Shown here piece by piece: positions 7,115 through 16,000 of a stretch of 35,719 bases of DNA. The stretch covers positions 1 to 35,719 of the forward strand of contig DATLZR010000176.1 of assembly GCA_035573895.1 (NCBI GenBank), written 5' to 3'. Position 1 is the stretch's first letter. The number at the start of each line of letters is the position of its first letter. Source of the DNA: Blastocatellia bacterium. Lineage in GTDB: Bacteria > Acidobacteriota > Blastocatellia > HR10. Below the pieces are notes generated by a model. That model was not told where the DNA came from. It searched no databases and saw nothing but the letters and a program-made list of their open reading frames with translations. The translations under genes were made by a program, and so were the position numbers.

Positions 7115-8293
7115 TCACCGGAGAAGGATCACAGCCGTCGCCGGCATGTTGAGCTTCAGTTCCTGATTCGGATTCTCGACCTCGATTTTGATCCGGTAGA
7201 CGAGTTTCACCCGCTCCTCCGGCGTTTGGATTTGCTTTGGCGTGAACTCGGCCTCCGAGGAGATGAACGCGACGCGACCGCGATAGACTTTGCCGGGGAA
7301 GGAATCGGTCGTCACGCGGGCCTCCTGGCCGAGTTTGACGCGGCCCAGATCGGTCTCGCTGATATAGCCCCGGAGCCAGGGGCGGGCAATATCCCCGATT
7401 GTGAGGACGGGGGTTCCGGCGGCCACCACTTCGCCGGCATTGGCGGACGTGACCAGGACGATGCCGTCAATGGGAGAGACGGCGACGGTGTCGGCAAGTT
7501 GCGACTGGATGAGGGCGACCTCGGCTCGCGCTCGCTCAATGTCGGCACGGCGGGCGGTGACTTCTTCCTCCCGTCGTTGCAGCTCGAGGCGCTGAGCTTC
7601 GGTCACTCGCAACCCCGCCCGCGCTCGCGCCACCTGAGCGCGGGCAGCCTCAATCGTCTCGGGTCGCGGCCCTTCGACAAGAAGAGCCAGGCGCTCCTCG
7701 GCCTGCCGGAGTTGCGCCTGTGCCGCTTCGTACCGGGTCTTGAACTGATCGAACTGGGCGACGGAAATGTCATCGTTTTCGCGGAGGACCTTGGCCCGTT
7801 CCCAATCCCTGGCGGCGCGTTCGTACTCCGTGCGAGCGGCCTGGACGGCCGCCCGTGCCTGCTCGATCTCCTGTGCGCGCGATCCGGCTTGAAGCTCGCG
7901 CAGAACGGCTTCCGCCTGCGCGAGTTCGGCGCGTCGCTGCTCGATCTGTCCTTCGAGGGTCTCCCGCTGAAGAGCGATCGCCGTCAGAAGCTGCCTCAGG
8001 TTCGACTCGGCTGCCCGGAGCCCCGCCTGCGCGCGTTCGTACTGTCGTTGCAGTTGCTCACGATCCAGCCGGGCGACCACCTGTCCCTTCTTCACCCACT
8101 CGCCCTCGCGCACGAGAAGCTCATCCAGCCGACCGGGAATCTTGAAGGCGATGGTGACTTCGGTGAGTTCGATGCTTCCGGAAACCGAAATCACCTCGGT
8201 GGTCTCCGTCCGCAGCCGATTCACCCACACGGCGCCGAGGATGAGGACGACGACAAGCAACGCGAGAATCGGAATGACTTTCTTGAGGGTCAT
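7115..8293 (-). CDS. HlyD/YbhG-type periplasmic membrane fusion protein
   Basis: 392 residues. A single N-terminal membrane anchor (residues about 5-24, VIPILALLVVVLILGAVWV) is followed by the first half of the lipoyl-like domain (GSIELTEVTIAFKIPGRLDELLVREGEWVKKGQVVARLD). Next comes a very long alpha-helical hairpin, about residues 80-265, rich in A, R, E and Q (repeated RAxxARAxxxxA). The second lipoyl half is SPIDGIVLVTSANAGEVVAAGTPVLTIGD, and a beta-barrel region ends the protein. The protein links the inner-membrane ABC pump to the TolC-like duct. Its start lies three bases after the upstream tolC-like stop, so the two are co-translated. The coiled coil is long for the family, consistent with spanning the periplasm. 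Confidence 0.93.
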   Translation of the reverse strand: MTLKKVIPILALLVVVLILGAVWVNRLRTETTEVISVSGSIELTEVTIAFKIPGRLDELLVREGEWVKKGQVVARLDREQLQRQYERAQAGLRAAESNLRQLLTAIALQRETLEGQIEQRRAELAQAEAVLRELQAGSRAQEIEQARAAVQAARTEYERAARDWERAKVLRENDDISVAQFDQFKTRYEAAQAQLRQAEERLALLVEGPRPETIEAARAQVARARAGLRVTEAQRLELQRREEEVTARRADIERARAEVALIQSQLADTVAVSPIDGIVLVTSANAGEVVAAGTPVLTIGDIARPWLRGYISETDLGRVKLGQEARVTTDSFPGKVYRGRVAFISSEAEFTPKQIQTPEERVKLVYRIKIEVENPNQELKLNMPATAVILLR

Positions 8294-8296
8294 CGG

Positions 8297-9667
8297 TCAC
8301 CTGGTGAGCTGACGAATGGTTCCCATGGCCTGAGCCAGTGCGATGCGGGCCAGATTGTAGGCATAGAGGGCGGAAAGGTAGTTGTGGCGGGCGCGTTCCA
8401 GCCGCGTTTGGGCATCGGTCAGTTCGAGGCTGGTGGTGACGCCGGCCTGATAGCGACGACGCGCTTGCTCCAGTTCGCGCTCGGCCAGGGCCACTCCTTC
8501 CTGGGCCACCTTCACCTGTTCGTCGGCCGAGCGCAGGCTGTCGAGCGCCACGCGAATTTCCAGCTCGATTTGCTGGCGCAGATCGGTGGTGCGAATCTGT
8601 TCCTGCTGGAACTGGGCGAAGCTCTCGGCGCGACGGGCGTCGCGGCGTCCGCCGTCAAAAACGGGCAGACGGAGGGCGACTCCATAGGTGCGCGTCGGGA
8701 TCAGGTGTGCGGCGCTCGTGCCAATGGAACCGTAGTCCGCATAGCCGACAAGTGACGGCAGACGTTCGAGGGCGACGGCGCGATAGGCCCGTCGGGCGCT
8801 CTCCTGGCGATGCTGTTGCGCTTTGAGATCGGCTCGCGCCTGAAGCGCCACGGCCAGCGCCTGTTCCACCGTCAGGGTTTCGACGGGAACATAGGCCAGA
8901 GGATCGGTGAGATCGAGCGTCAGCGTGAGGTCCAGCCCGATAGCCCGCAACAGTTCCAGATGCGCCTGACGACGTTGCGTCTGTGCCGCCAGCAGGCGCT
9001 GTCGTTCGTTGGCCAGTTGAACCTGCGCCCGCGTGACCTCGATGGCCGTGCCCGTTCCCGCTTCTTTTTGGTCGCGTGCGAGTTTGAGCAACGCTTCGGC
9101 CAGGGCGACGTTGGCCTCCGCCGTTTTCACTTCGGCGTCGGCTCGGACGGCCGCCAGATAGAGTCGCGCCACCTGCGCCGCCACCTGATCGCGCACGCTC
9201 TCGCTTTCGGCATGAGCGGCGGTCACACCCGCGCGAGCGGCCTGAAATCGCTCGATGCTGCTCACGTCGAAGAAACTCTGGCTGAGCGTCGCCCGCGCAT
9301 CCACGACCGTGAAGGGCCCCACCCGTGAGGGCAGGCGAAAGCCCGGCAGGGGAAGCGTAAAGCGAATGCCCAACGCCTCCAGATTACGCGTCAGGTTTTG
9401 CTGTCCGAGCGTCGCTTCCACCGTCGGCAGGAGAGCCGACCGTGCCTGATGAGCTCGTGCCTCGGCCTGACGACGCAGTGCCTCCGCCAGTTGGATCCGG
9501 GCATTTCCTTCGGGCGCCAGTGCTATTTCCATCGCCTGCTTGAGACTGAGCGGCAGAGGAGCTTTCTCCTCTTCGGTCGGCGACAAGCGCCATCCAGATG
9601 AGGGCGATTGTGGCAGCGCCGATGCGAGAGAAAAAACCACAACAGTGACGAGAACGCAGGTGCTCAT
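8297..9667 (-). CDS. TolC-family outer membrane efflux protein
   Basis: 456 residues, standard family length. A signal peptide covers about residues 1-20 (MSTCVLVTVVVFSLASALPQ). Two homologous outer-membrane-efflux repeats follow (about 40-230 and 250-450). They carry the usual long helices and the family-typical turn DVSSIERFQAARAGVTAA in the first and YQAGVTTSLELTDAQTRLERARHNYL in the second. It trimerises into the duct through the outer membrane and periplasm. ATG at 9667 has GGAGGAG seven bases ahead. Position between kinase and fusion protein, with a 49-base gap upstream, shows that the pump has a dedicated duct rather than a shared TolC. Confidence 0.93.
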   Translation of the reverse strand: MSTCVLVTVVVFSLASALPQSPSSGWRLSPTEEEKAPLPLSLKQAMEIALAPEGNARIQLAEALRRQAEARAHQARSALLPTVEATLGQQNLTRNLEALGIRFTLPLPGFRLPSRVGPFTVVDARATLSQSFFDVSSIERFQAARAGVTAAHAESESVRDQVAAQVARLYLAAVRADAEVKTAEANVALAEALLKLARDQKEAGTGTAIEVTRAQVQLANERQRLLAAQTQRRQAHLELLRAIGLDLTLTLDLTDPLAYVPVETLTVEQALAVALQARADLKAQQHRQESARRAYRAVALERLPSLVGYADYGSIGTSAAHLIPTRTYGVALRLPVFDGGRRDARRAESFAQFQQEQIRTTDLRQQIELEIRVALDSLRSADEQVKVAQEGVALAERELEQARRRYQAGVTTSLELTDAQTRLERARHNYLSALYAYNLARIALAQAMGTIRQLTR

Positions 9668-9716
9668 ACTCGGTCTCCTCCAGTTCCTCGGTTCTTCCGC
9701 GAAACTGCTGTGTCAC

Positions 9717-11288
9717 TCATGACGGCGGACCCGCAGCGGAGACGGATACCGCCGGCTGACCGGCGGAGTCCATGGGAAGAAGCACATAGAAGATGCTGCC
9801 GCCGCCGGGATTATCTTCGACCCAGATGGCTCCCTGATGCGCCTGGACAATGGTGCGACAGATGGCCAGCCCGAGCCCCACGCCCTGACCGGAGAGTTTC
9901 TTGCCCTGACGAACCTGGTGAAACTTCTCGAAGATTTTTTCCTTGTGAGCATCGGGAACGCCGGGGCCGGAATCGGAGACCGCGAGCAGGAGCAACTCTC
10001 GGTCAGAATCGGCGCGATCCAGCGCCTGTCGCCAGAAGGCCGGGAGATGAGGCGGAATCCCGACGATGACCTGCGCCCGAACCCCAATCGTGCCTCCCGG
10101 GGGCGAGAACTTATAGGCATTTTCCAGCAGATTGGTCAGAACCTGGAGGAGGCGATCACCATCACAGGTCGCCAGGACCGGTGGTTGAGGCAGATCAACC
10201 TCCAGCCGCAACTTCTTCTCTCCCGCCCGCGCCTCGAACTCGGCCAGCGCCGCGCGAACGATCTCGATCACGTCTTGCTGTTTCCGGTCGTATTCCATCA
10301 CTCCCGCTTCCATGCGAGAGAGATCGAGCAAATTGCTGATCATCGCCGCCAGACGGCGACCGCTCTGCCCGGTCAGTTCGAGCAACCGGCGCTGCCGATC
10401 CGTCAGCGGTCCGGGAATCTCATCGAGCAATAACCGGATGGTCTCCTGCATCGAGGCCAGCGGCGCTTTCAACTCGTGCGAGACATGTGAGACGAAATCT
10501 CTCTTCATCTGGTCGAGTTCGCCGAGCCGCTCGGCCATGGTGTTGAAGTCGCGGGCCAGTTGCGCGAATTCGTCCCGGCCGCGTGCGTCCAGGTGAACCG
10601 AGAAGCGCCCCTCGGCCAGCGCGCGGGTTCCCTCGGTCAGTTGTCGGAGAGGATCGGCGATGGAACGAACGATGAAAAAGGAAATGAGGATGGCGAGCAA
10701 TACACCGGTGACGGTCGCCAGCGAGGAGATCTCGCGCGCTCGCTTGGCCGTCTCCGTGGAGGTGTTCACCTGAGCCTGGATCGTTTCCTGCGTCGCTTGA
10801 ATGACTGTCTGCGTTTGAGTGCGAAGAAGGCTCAAGTTCTGAATCAAGCCGGAGAGAATCTCACGAATCCGCTCCAGGTCTCTCACCTCGCCCGGACGGA
10901 GCGTGGTGAGCAGGGATTCCTGGCGGGAGGCGACAGCGGAGAAATCACTCCACATCTGGGCGAGGCGGGCGACCTCGCGGGCTTCTCGCTCCGAGTGACC
11001 GAGAGCCCGCATCCGGGCCAGATTCGCGGTAAACGCCTCGCGGGCTTTTTTCACTTCGGCTGCGTATTCGGGACGCCCCGTGGCGACGAATTTCCCCGTG
11101 GCTTCTTCCAGTTGACGGAGATCGCTCAGAAGTTCCAGCGCCGTGATGGCCGCGCGGAAATTGATCTCCGAAAGCTGCCGATTGATCGCCTCCATCTCAT
11201 GAATGAGCGAGATGTGATAGACGAGCAACCCGACCATGAGCAGGATGAGGATGCTGTAGCCGAAGGCGATCTTGGTCGCGATTCTCAT
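9717..11288 (-). CDS. Membrane sensor histidine kinase with HAMP domain
   Basis: 523 residues. Membrane helix 1 is about residues 8-27. A helical periplasmic sensor of about 160 residues follows (four-helix-bundle type judging by its heptad-like content). Helix 2 is about 190-208 and HAMP about 209-262. The dimerisation domain carries the phospho-acceptor H271 in VSHELKAP. The ATPase domain has the N box NLLENAYKF (386-394), G1 DSGPGVP (439-445) and G2 GQGVGLGL (467-474). The start lies one base after the response-regulator stop (TGA-G-ATG), so the pair is co-translated. It likely phosphorylates that regulator in response to a periplasmic or membrane signal connected with the pump; the ligand is unknown. 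Confidence 0.93.
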   Translation of the reverse strand: MRIATKIAFGYSILILLMVGLLVYHISLIHEMEAINRQLSEINFRAAITALELLSDLRQLEEATGKFVATGRPEYAAEVKKAREAFTANLARMRALGHSEREAREVARLAQMWSDFSAVASRQESLLTTLRPGEVRDLERIREILSGLIQNLSLLRTQTQTVIQATQETIQAQVNTSTETAKRAREISSLATVTGVLLAILISFFIVRSIADPLRQLTEGTRALAEGRFSVHLDARGRDEFAQLARDFNTMAERLGELDQMKRDFVSHVSHELKAPLASMQETIRLLLDEIPGPLTDRQRRLLELTGQSGRRLAAMISNLLDLSRMEAGVMEYDRKQQDVIEIVRAALAEFEARAGEKKLRLEVDLPQPPVLATCDGDRLLQVLTNLLENAYKFSPPGGTIGVRAQVIVGIPPHLPAFWRQALDRADSDRELLLLAVSDSGPGVPDAHKEKIFEKFHQVRQGKKLSGQGVGLGLAICRTIVQAHQGAIWVEDNPGGGSIFYVLLPMDSAGQPAVSVSAAGPPS

Positions 11289-11289
11289 C

Positions 11290-12651
11290 TCACTCGATCC
11301 CGTACGCTTTCAGCTTGTTGCGGATCGTCTTGACGTCGAGGCCGAGCTGACGAGCCGCCTCGGCTTTGTTATTGCCCAGGCGCTTGAGCGTTTGCAGGAT
11401 CAGTTCCTTTTCCGCTTCGGCCAGCGATACGCCGAGAGGCAGAACGAGCTTCTCTCCCGGACCGGGCATGGGGCGCTGAATGTAGGGAGGAAGATGCGTC
11501 GTCTCGATCCAGCCGTGCTTGGCCAGGATGACGGCGCGTTCCATGACATTACGAAGCTCGCGCACATTTCCCGGCCAGGAATAGTCGGTGAGCCGGATCA
11601 TTGCCTCGGCGCGAAGGCCCTCGACCTGCGCCCCATGCTTGGCGTTGAATTCCCTGAGGAAATGATGGACAAGCAGAGGAATGTCCTCCTTGCGCTGGCG
11701 GAGCGGCGGCAAGACCAGCGTGAAGACATTCAACCGGTAGTACAAATCCTCGCGCAATTTTCCCGCGGCAATGGCCTGCGTGGGATCTTGATTGGTCGCT
11801 GCCAGCACGCGCACATTGACGACGTACTCGTGACGGCCCCCCAGACGACGCACGCGTCCGTCTTCGAGAACCCGGAGCAATTTGGCCTGAAGGCCGACGG
11901 GCATTTCGGCGATCTCGTCGAGCAGGAGCGTGCCGCCATCGGCCAGCTCAAAACACCCGGGACGAACGGCAATCGCCCCGGTGAACGCTCCCCGCTCGTG
12001 CCCGAACATTTCACTCTCGATGAGCCCTTCGGGGATGGCTGCCGCATTAATGGCCACGAACGGCCCCTGAGCCCGCGGGCTCAGTTGGTGGATCGTGCGG
12101 GCAACGAGTTCCTTCCCCGTTCCGCTCTCGCCGGTGATGAGGACGGATGCATCGGTGGCCGCCAGCGTCTTGATCAGGGCGTAGACCTGACGCATCGCCG
12201 GGCTCACACCGATGAAAGGACCGAATCCCGCGCCCTTCTCCAGTTCGGCGACCAATCGTTCGGCGTCCCACCGCTGCCGAACCTCTTTCTCCGCTTCCTC
12301 GATCACCGCCTTGAGCTTGCTGTAATCGAGCGGTTTGGTGAGGAAATCTCGGGCTCCCTGCTTCATGGCTTCCACGGCCACCTCCACGTGACCGTAGGCC
12401 GTCATGAGGATCACCGGGCGCGCGGGATTCCCCGCTTTCAACCACTGTAAGAGCTCGACGCCGGAAATATCCCCCATGATGACATCGGAGATCACGATGT
12501 CGGGATTTTCTGCGGCGATGAGGTCCTTGGCCTGATGACCATCGGCGGCGAGACGGACGTCATAGCCCCACTGCCGGAGGCGCATCTCCAGCACCTCGCG
12601 CATCACCACATCATCGTCAACCACTACGATTTTCAGTTGTCGCTCGTTCAT
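11290..12651 (-). CDS. NtrC-family sigma-54-dependent response regulator
   Basis: 453 residues in the classic three-domain order. The receiver domain is residues about 5-120, with acidic pocket D12-D14, phospho-acceptor D56, T84 and K106. The AAA+ domain is about 145-380, with Walker A GESGTGKE (174-181), the sigma-54 contact loop GAFTGA (221-226) and Walker B TLLLDE. The Fis-type helix-turn-helix is about 405-453 (NNKAEAARQLGLDVKTIRNKLKAYGI). It activates sigma-54 RNA polymerase from enhancer sites. It is the first gene of the efflux operon and is preceded by a sigma-70-type promoter. The giant secreted-protein gene upstream, on the same strand, has a consensus sigma-54 promoter and is a natural candidate target; no convincing sigma-54 site was found inside the efflux operon. 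Confidence 0.95.
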   Translation of the reverse strand: MNERQLKIVVVDDDVVMREVLEMRLRQWGYDVRLAADGHQAKDLIAAENPDIVISDVIMGDISGVELLQWLKAGNPARPVILMTAYGHVEVAVEAMKQGARDFLTKPLDYSKLKAVIEEAEKEVRQRWDAERLVAELEKGAGFGPFIGVSPAMRQVYALIKTLAATDASVLITGESGTGKELVARTIHQLSPRAQGPFVAINAAAIPEGLIESEMFGHERGAFTGAIAVRPGCFELADGGTLLLDEIAEMPVGLQAKLLRVLEDGRVRRLGGRHEYVVNVRVLAATNQDPTQAIAAGKLREDLYYRLNVFTLVLPPLRQRKEDIPLLVHHFLREFNAKHGAQVEGLRAEAMIRLTDYSWPGNVRELRNVMERAVILAKHGWIETTHLPPYIQRPMPGPGEKLVLPLGVSLAEAEKELILQTLKRLGNNKAEAARQLGLDVKTIRNKLKAYGIE

Positions 12652-12711
12652 GAGAACCCACTATCAAACTCTGTCGGCGTGCAAGACACAGGCGACCGAA
12701 GAGTCGCACAC

Positions 12712-12740
12712 ATTATGGCGCAGGAGGCGGCAAAGGTGAA
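12712..12740 (-). promoter_or_regulatory. Probable sigma-70-type promoter of the two-component/efflux operon
   Basis: Minus strand TTCACC (12735-12740), 17-base spacer, CATAAT (12712-12717): matches of 4/6 and 5/6. Transcription would start near 12705, about 54 bases before the response-regulator ATG. I searched this gap for GG-n10-GC sigma-54 sites and found none that was convincing. Confidence 0.4.
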
Positions 12741-12946
12741 GCGAGCGCCGGATGAGTCCCGGCTCGTTGGCCGACGGACATTGCACCAGAGCAGCATTAG
12801 CACACGGGCACAGGGCCTCGCTCCGTTTGACCCCCGCGCGGACCTTCACCGGGCGTTTGTTGAGGTAAGAGACTCCGAGACACCTATCGGTCGCCGGTTA
12901 GGCGGCCTCATGGCGATTCGCCTGATCCAAGTCAGCAAAAGTGATA

Positions 12947-12984
12947 TGCATCGCCGTCGGCGGGCACTCTCGCCGACGGATGCA
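12947..12984 (-). terminator. Strong hairpin downstream of the giant protein gene
   Basis: TGCATCGCCGTCGGCG (12947-12962) pairs with CGCCGACGGATGCA (12971-12984) across an 8-base loop with one 2-base bulge. On the minus strand it is followed by ATATCACTTTTGC, a weak T-tract. It lies about 100 bases past the stop codon of the giant gene and separates it from the response-regulator promoter. Confidence 0.4.
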
Positions 12985-13022
12985 CGACACATAAACCCAT
13001 GCCCTCCGAAGCACGCGAACCC

Positions 13023-13053
13023 CACGAAAGGCCGCATTGCTTCCCCTTTCGTG
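13023..13053 (-). terminator. Hairpin 30 bases past the giant gene stop
   Basis: CACGAAAG (13023-13030) and CTTTCGTG (13046-13053) form a perfect 8-base stem with a 15-base loop. No T-run follows on either strand, so it is more likely a 3'-end stabiliser than a stand-alone terminator. Confidence 0.25.
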
Positions 13054-13082
13054 TCCTCCGCGCGTTGGGCGGGCTGAGGCCG

Positions 13083-16000
13083 TTATTGAAACTCATACGC
13101 GCCGAGGTCTACGGTCGCCGTTCCATCACCGTTGCCGTCCACGACGCGTGGGGTCCCGACCAGATCGGTCAGGACCCCGACGATAGCCGCGTTGCTGCCC
13201 CGGTCAATCGCCGGAGAATTCGACTGGAGTCGGAAATTGCCAGCTGAAGGATTCACAAATCTCGGATCGCCGGTGAGATTGTTGTTCTGAGCAGCGAACG
13301 TTCCGTCTCCGATCAGCGTGAAGCTTACATCAGTCGAGGCGATGCCGTCGAGATCGTCCGCGTTGCCGCTGACGATCGAGTTGACGATGATCGCCCGTGA
13401 GTTCGAGCCTAGCACGGTACCGACGCCGAGACTGCTATTCGAAGCGACGGTGTTGTTGATGAGGTTGACTTGAGCGCCGACAGTCGGCGTATCGGACGAC
13501 GCGTTGAGGACAACGCCCGCCCTGTTGCCGGTAATTACGTTGTTGATCAGCCTGGCTCGCGTCGAGAAGATGATCACTCCCTGATTTCCATTGCCGACGA
13601 TCTCGTTATTCTGAATCAAAAACTCTCCCGCCGTATTGACCAGCTCAATTCCGCGATCAAAGAAGGTCGTTGAGTTTCGGTCATTGTTGTTGAGAATCTT
13701 GTTGCCGATGATGTCCCCCGATGTTTGAGCGAGAAGGAAGATGCCTTCCTGCCGGTGATTTTCAATCGTGTTGCTTCGGACCATGACGACTGATCCGGTC
13801 GCCGAGCTGCCGGAGACCGTCGCCAGGATACCGATGGAGTTGCCGGATATGGTATTGCCTGTCAGCGTGACGCTGGAGCTGAAAATGATGACCCCGTGGC
13901 TGGCGTTGCTGGAGATCGTGTTGTTCTTGATCTCCATCGGTTGGGCTAGATCTTGAACCTCGATCCCCCGATCAAACGCTGAATCGGGATCAGTGTCGTT
14001 GTTGTTCTGAATCGTATTGCCCTCGATGGAACCGGACGATCTGGTGAAGAAGATGATGCCGGTCCCACGATTACTCTCGACCCGGTTATTTCGCAAGATC
14101 ATTTGAGAGGCAGAGACGCTGACGCCGCGTTGATTGCTCGTGATCACGTTGTTGATGAGGGTTACGCTCGCGCCGTTGCGGGCCCGCACGCCGGCACCCC
14201 CTCCAGAGGAGAAGTTTCCGCCTCGGATCATCAGCCCCTCGATGGTGACGCCGGTCGCGCCATCAATTTCGATGGCATGCCCCTCTCTGGAGCTTCCGTC
14301 AATCACCGGGGTTCGACCTTGAGCCGCGCGGACGGTGATGCCGTTGGTGGTGATCCGCAGGTTCTCGCGATACGTCTCCGAGTCAATGATCTCGACGATC
14401 TCGCCTTGCTTGGCGTCGTCAATCGCCGTTTGCACGCTGGTGAAATCGCCGCCGCCGTGTTGAGCGACCCGAATGATCCTCGGCCCTCGCGGCGCAAATT
14501 GGAAGTTGAACACCAATGTGCCGCCTGTCGGCTTCGGACCGAACGCGGTCACCATGAAGAGGTAGGTCCGTCCCCCGGTCACATCCAGTCTGATCTGCGA
14601 GGCCAATCCGCCCCCGCTGTCATCATCGCACGCGAGTTCGGTGAGAGAGCCGCACGAGCCGGTATACGCCGAGAGGACCGTGTCGTAGTTGCTCCCAGCA
14701 GTATCAGCAGTGACGGTGCCGGTTGTGGTTGGAGTGAACCTATACCAGACGCTGTTGGAATTGCGCGCCGGGCCGCCGAGTGTACACGATTGCAGCGGAT
14801 CGTCACTGGAGCTGGTCGCCTTCGTCGTATCAAGCGTCTCGGTGAAGGGCAGCGTGGTGATCTCTCGGGCATTGAGGCAACTATCGTTCGGGCCCTGATC
14901 GCTCGACGTTCCGCGCGTGTGGTCGAAGCTGAAGGCCAAGAAGGCCGCCGAACCAAGCGACAGCACCTGCTGACCGGTTCGGGTATTGTGAATGCGGACA
15001 TCGGTGCCGACAGCGATGGCCACCGCATCTCCATCCAGGCTGAACGCCACAAACGTGGCCGAGGCGAGCGACAGTATCTGTTGGCCGTTTCGCGCGTTGT
15101 GGAGGCGTACATCAGCGCCGACAGCGATGGCGACCGTCTCTCCATCCGACGAAAAACCTAAAAACGTCGCCGAGCCGAGCAATACCACTTGCTGACCGGT
15201 TCGCGCGTTGTGGATGCGAACGTCGCTGCCCACACCGAAAGCCACCGTCTCCCCTTCGGGCGAGAACCCCAGGAACGTCGCCGACCCCAACGAGACTGTC
15301 TGCTGACCCGTCCGCGTGTTGTGAATCCGAACGTCGGTGCCCACGCCGATGGCAACAGTCTGTCCATCAGGTGAAAAACCCAAAAACGTCGCCGACCCCA
15401 GCGACACCACCTGCGCGCCCGTGCGGGCATTGTGAATGCGAACGTCGCTGCCGACGCGGATGGCCACTGCTCCTGAATCCGGGCTGAAGCCCAGGAAGGT
15501 GGCCGAGCCGAGCGACACCACCTGCGAGCCGCTCTGAACATTGTGGATGCGCACATCGGTGCCGACAGCGATGGAAACAGTCTCTCCGTCAGGCGAGAAC
15601 GCCAGGAACGTCGCCGAGCTGAGCGACAGTACCGGCTGGCCCGTCCGAGCGTTATGGATGTGAACATCGCTGCCCACCTTGAGGGCGACCGTCTCTCCAT
15701 CCGGCGAGAATCCCAGAAAAGTGGCCGAGCCGAGTGACAGAAGCTGCTGACCGGTTTGTGCATTGTGGATGCGCACATCGGTCCCCACGCCGAGGGCGAC
15801 GGTTTGTCCGTCCGGCGAGAACCCGAGGAATGTCGCCGGGCCGCTTGACAATATCTGCTGACCGGTTCGCGCATTGTGGATGCGAACGTCGCTGCCCACA
15901 CCGATGGCGACCGTCTCTCCATCCGGCGAAAAACCCAAAAACGTCGCCGACCCCAGCGACACCACCTGCGCGCCCGTGCGGGCATTATGGATCCGAACAT

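Noticed and set aside
5749-7152. Plus-strand open frame of 467 codons opposite the ATPase genes
   Set aside because: Antisense shadow; low-complexity H/R/E-rich translation without a recognisable domain.
7226-8755. Long plus-strand open frame (509 codons) opposite the HlyD and TolC genes
   Set aside because: It is the antisense shadow of two well-supported genes in GC-rich DNA, has no ribosome binding site or family motif, and crosses the boundary between both genes.
9668-9716. TGACAC-n5-TTTCG before the TolC gene as a sigma-54 promoter
   Set aside because: The invariant GG of the -24 element is GA and the -12 GC is misplaced.
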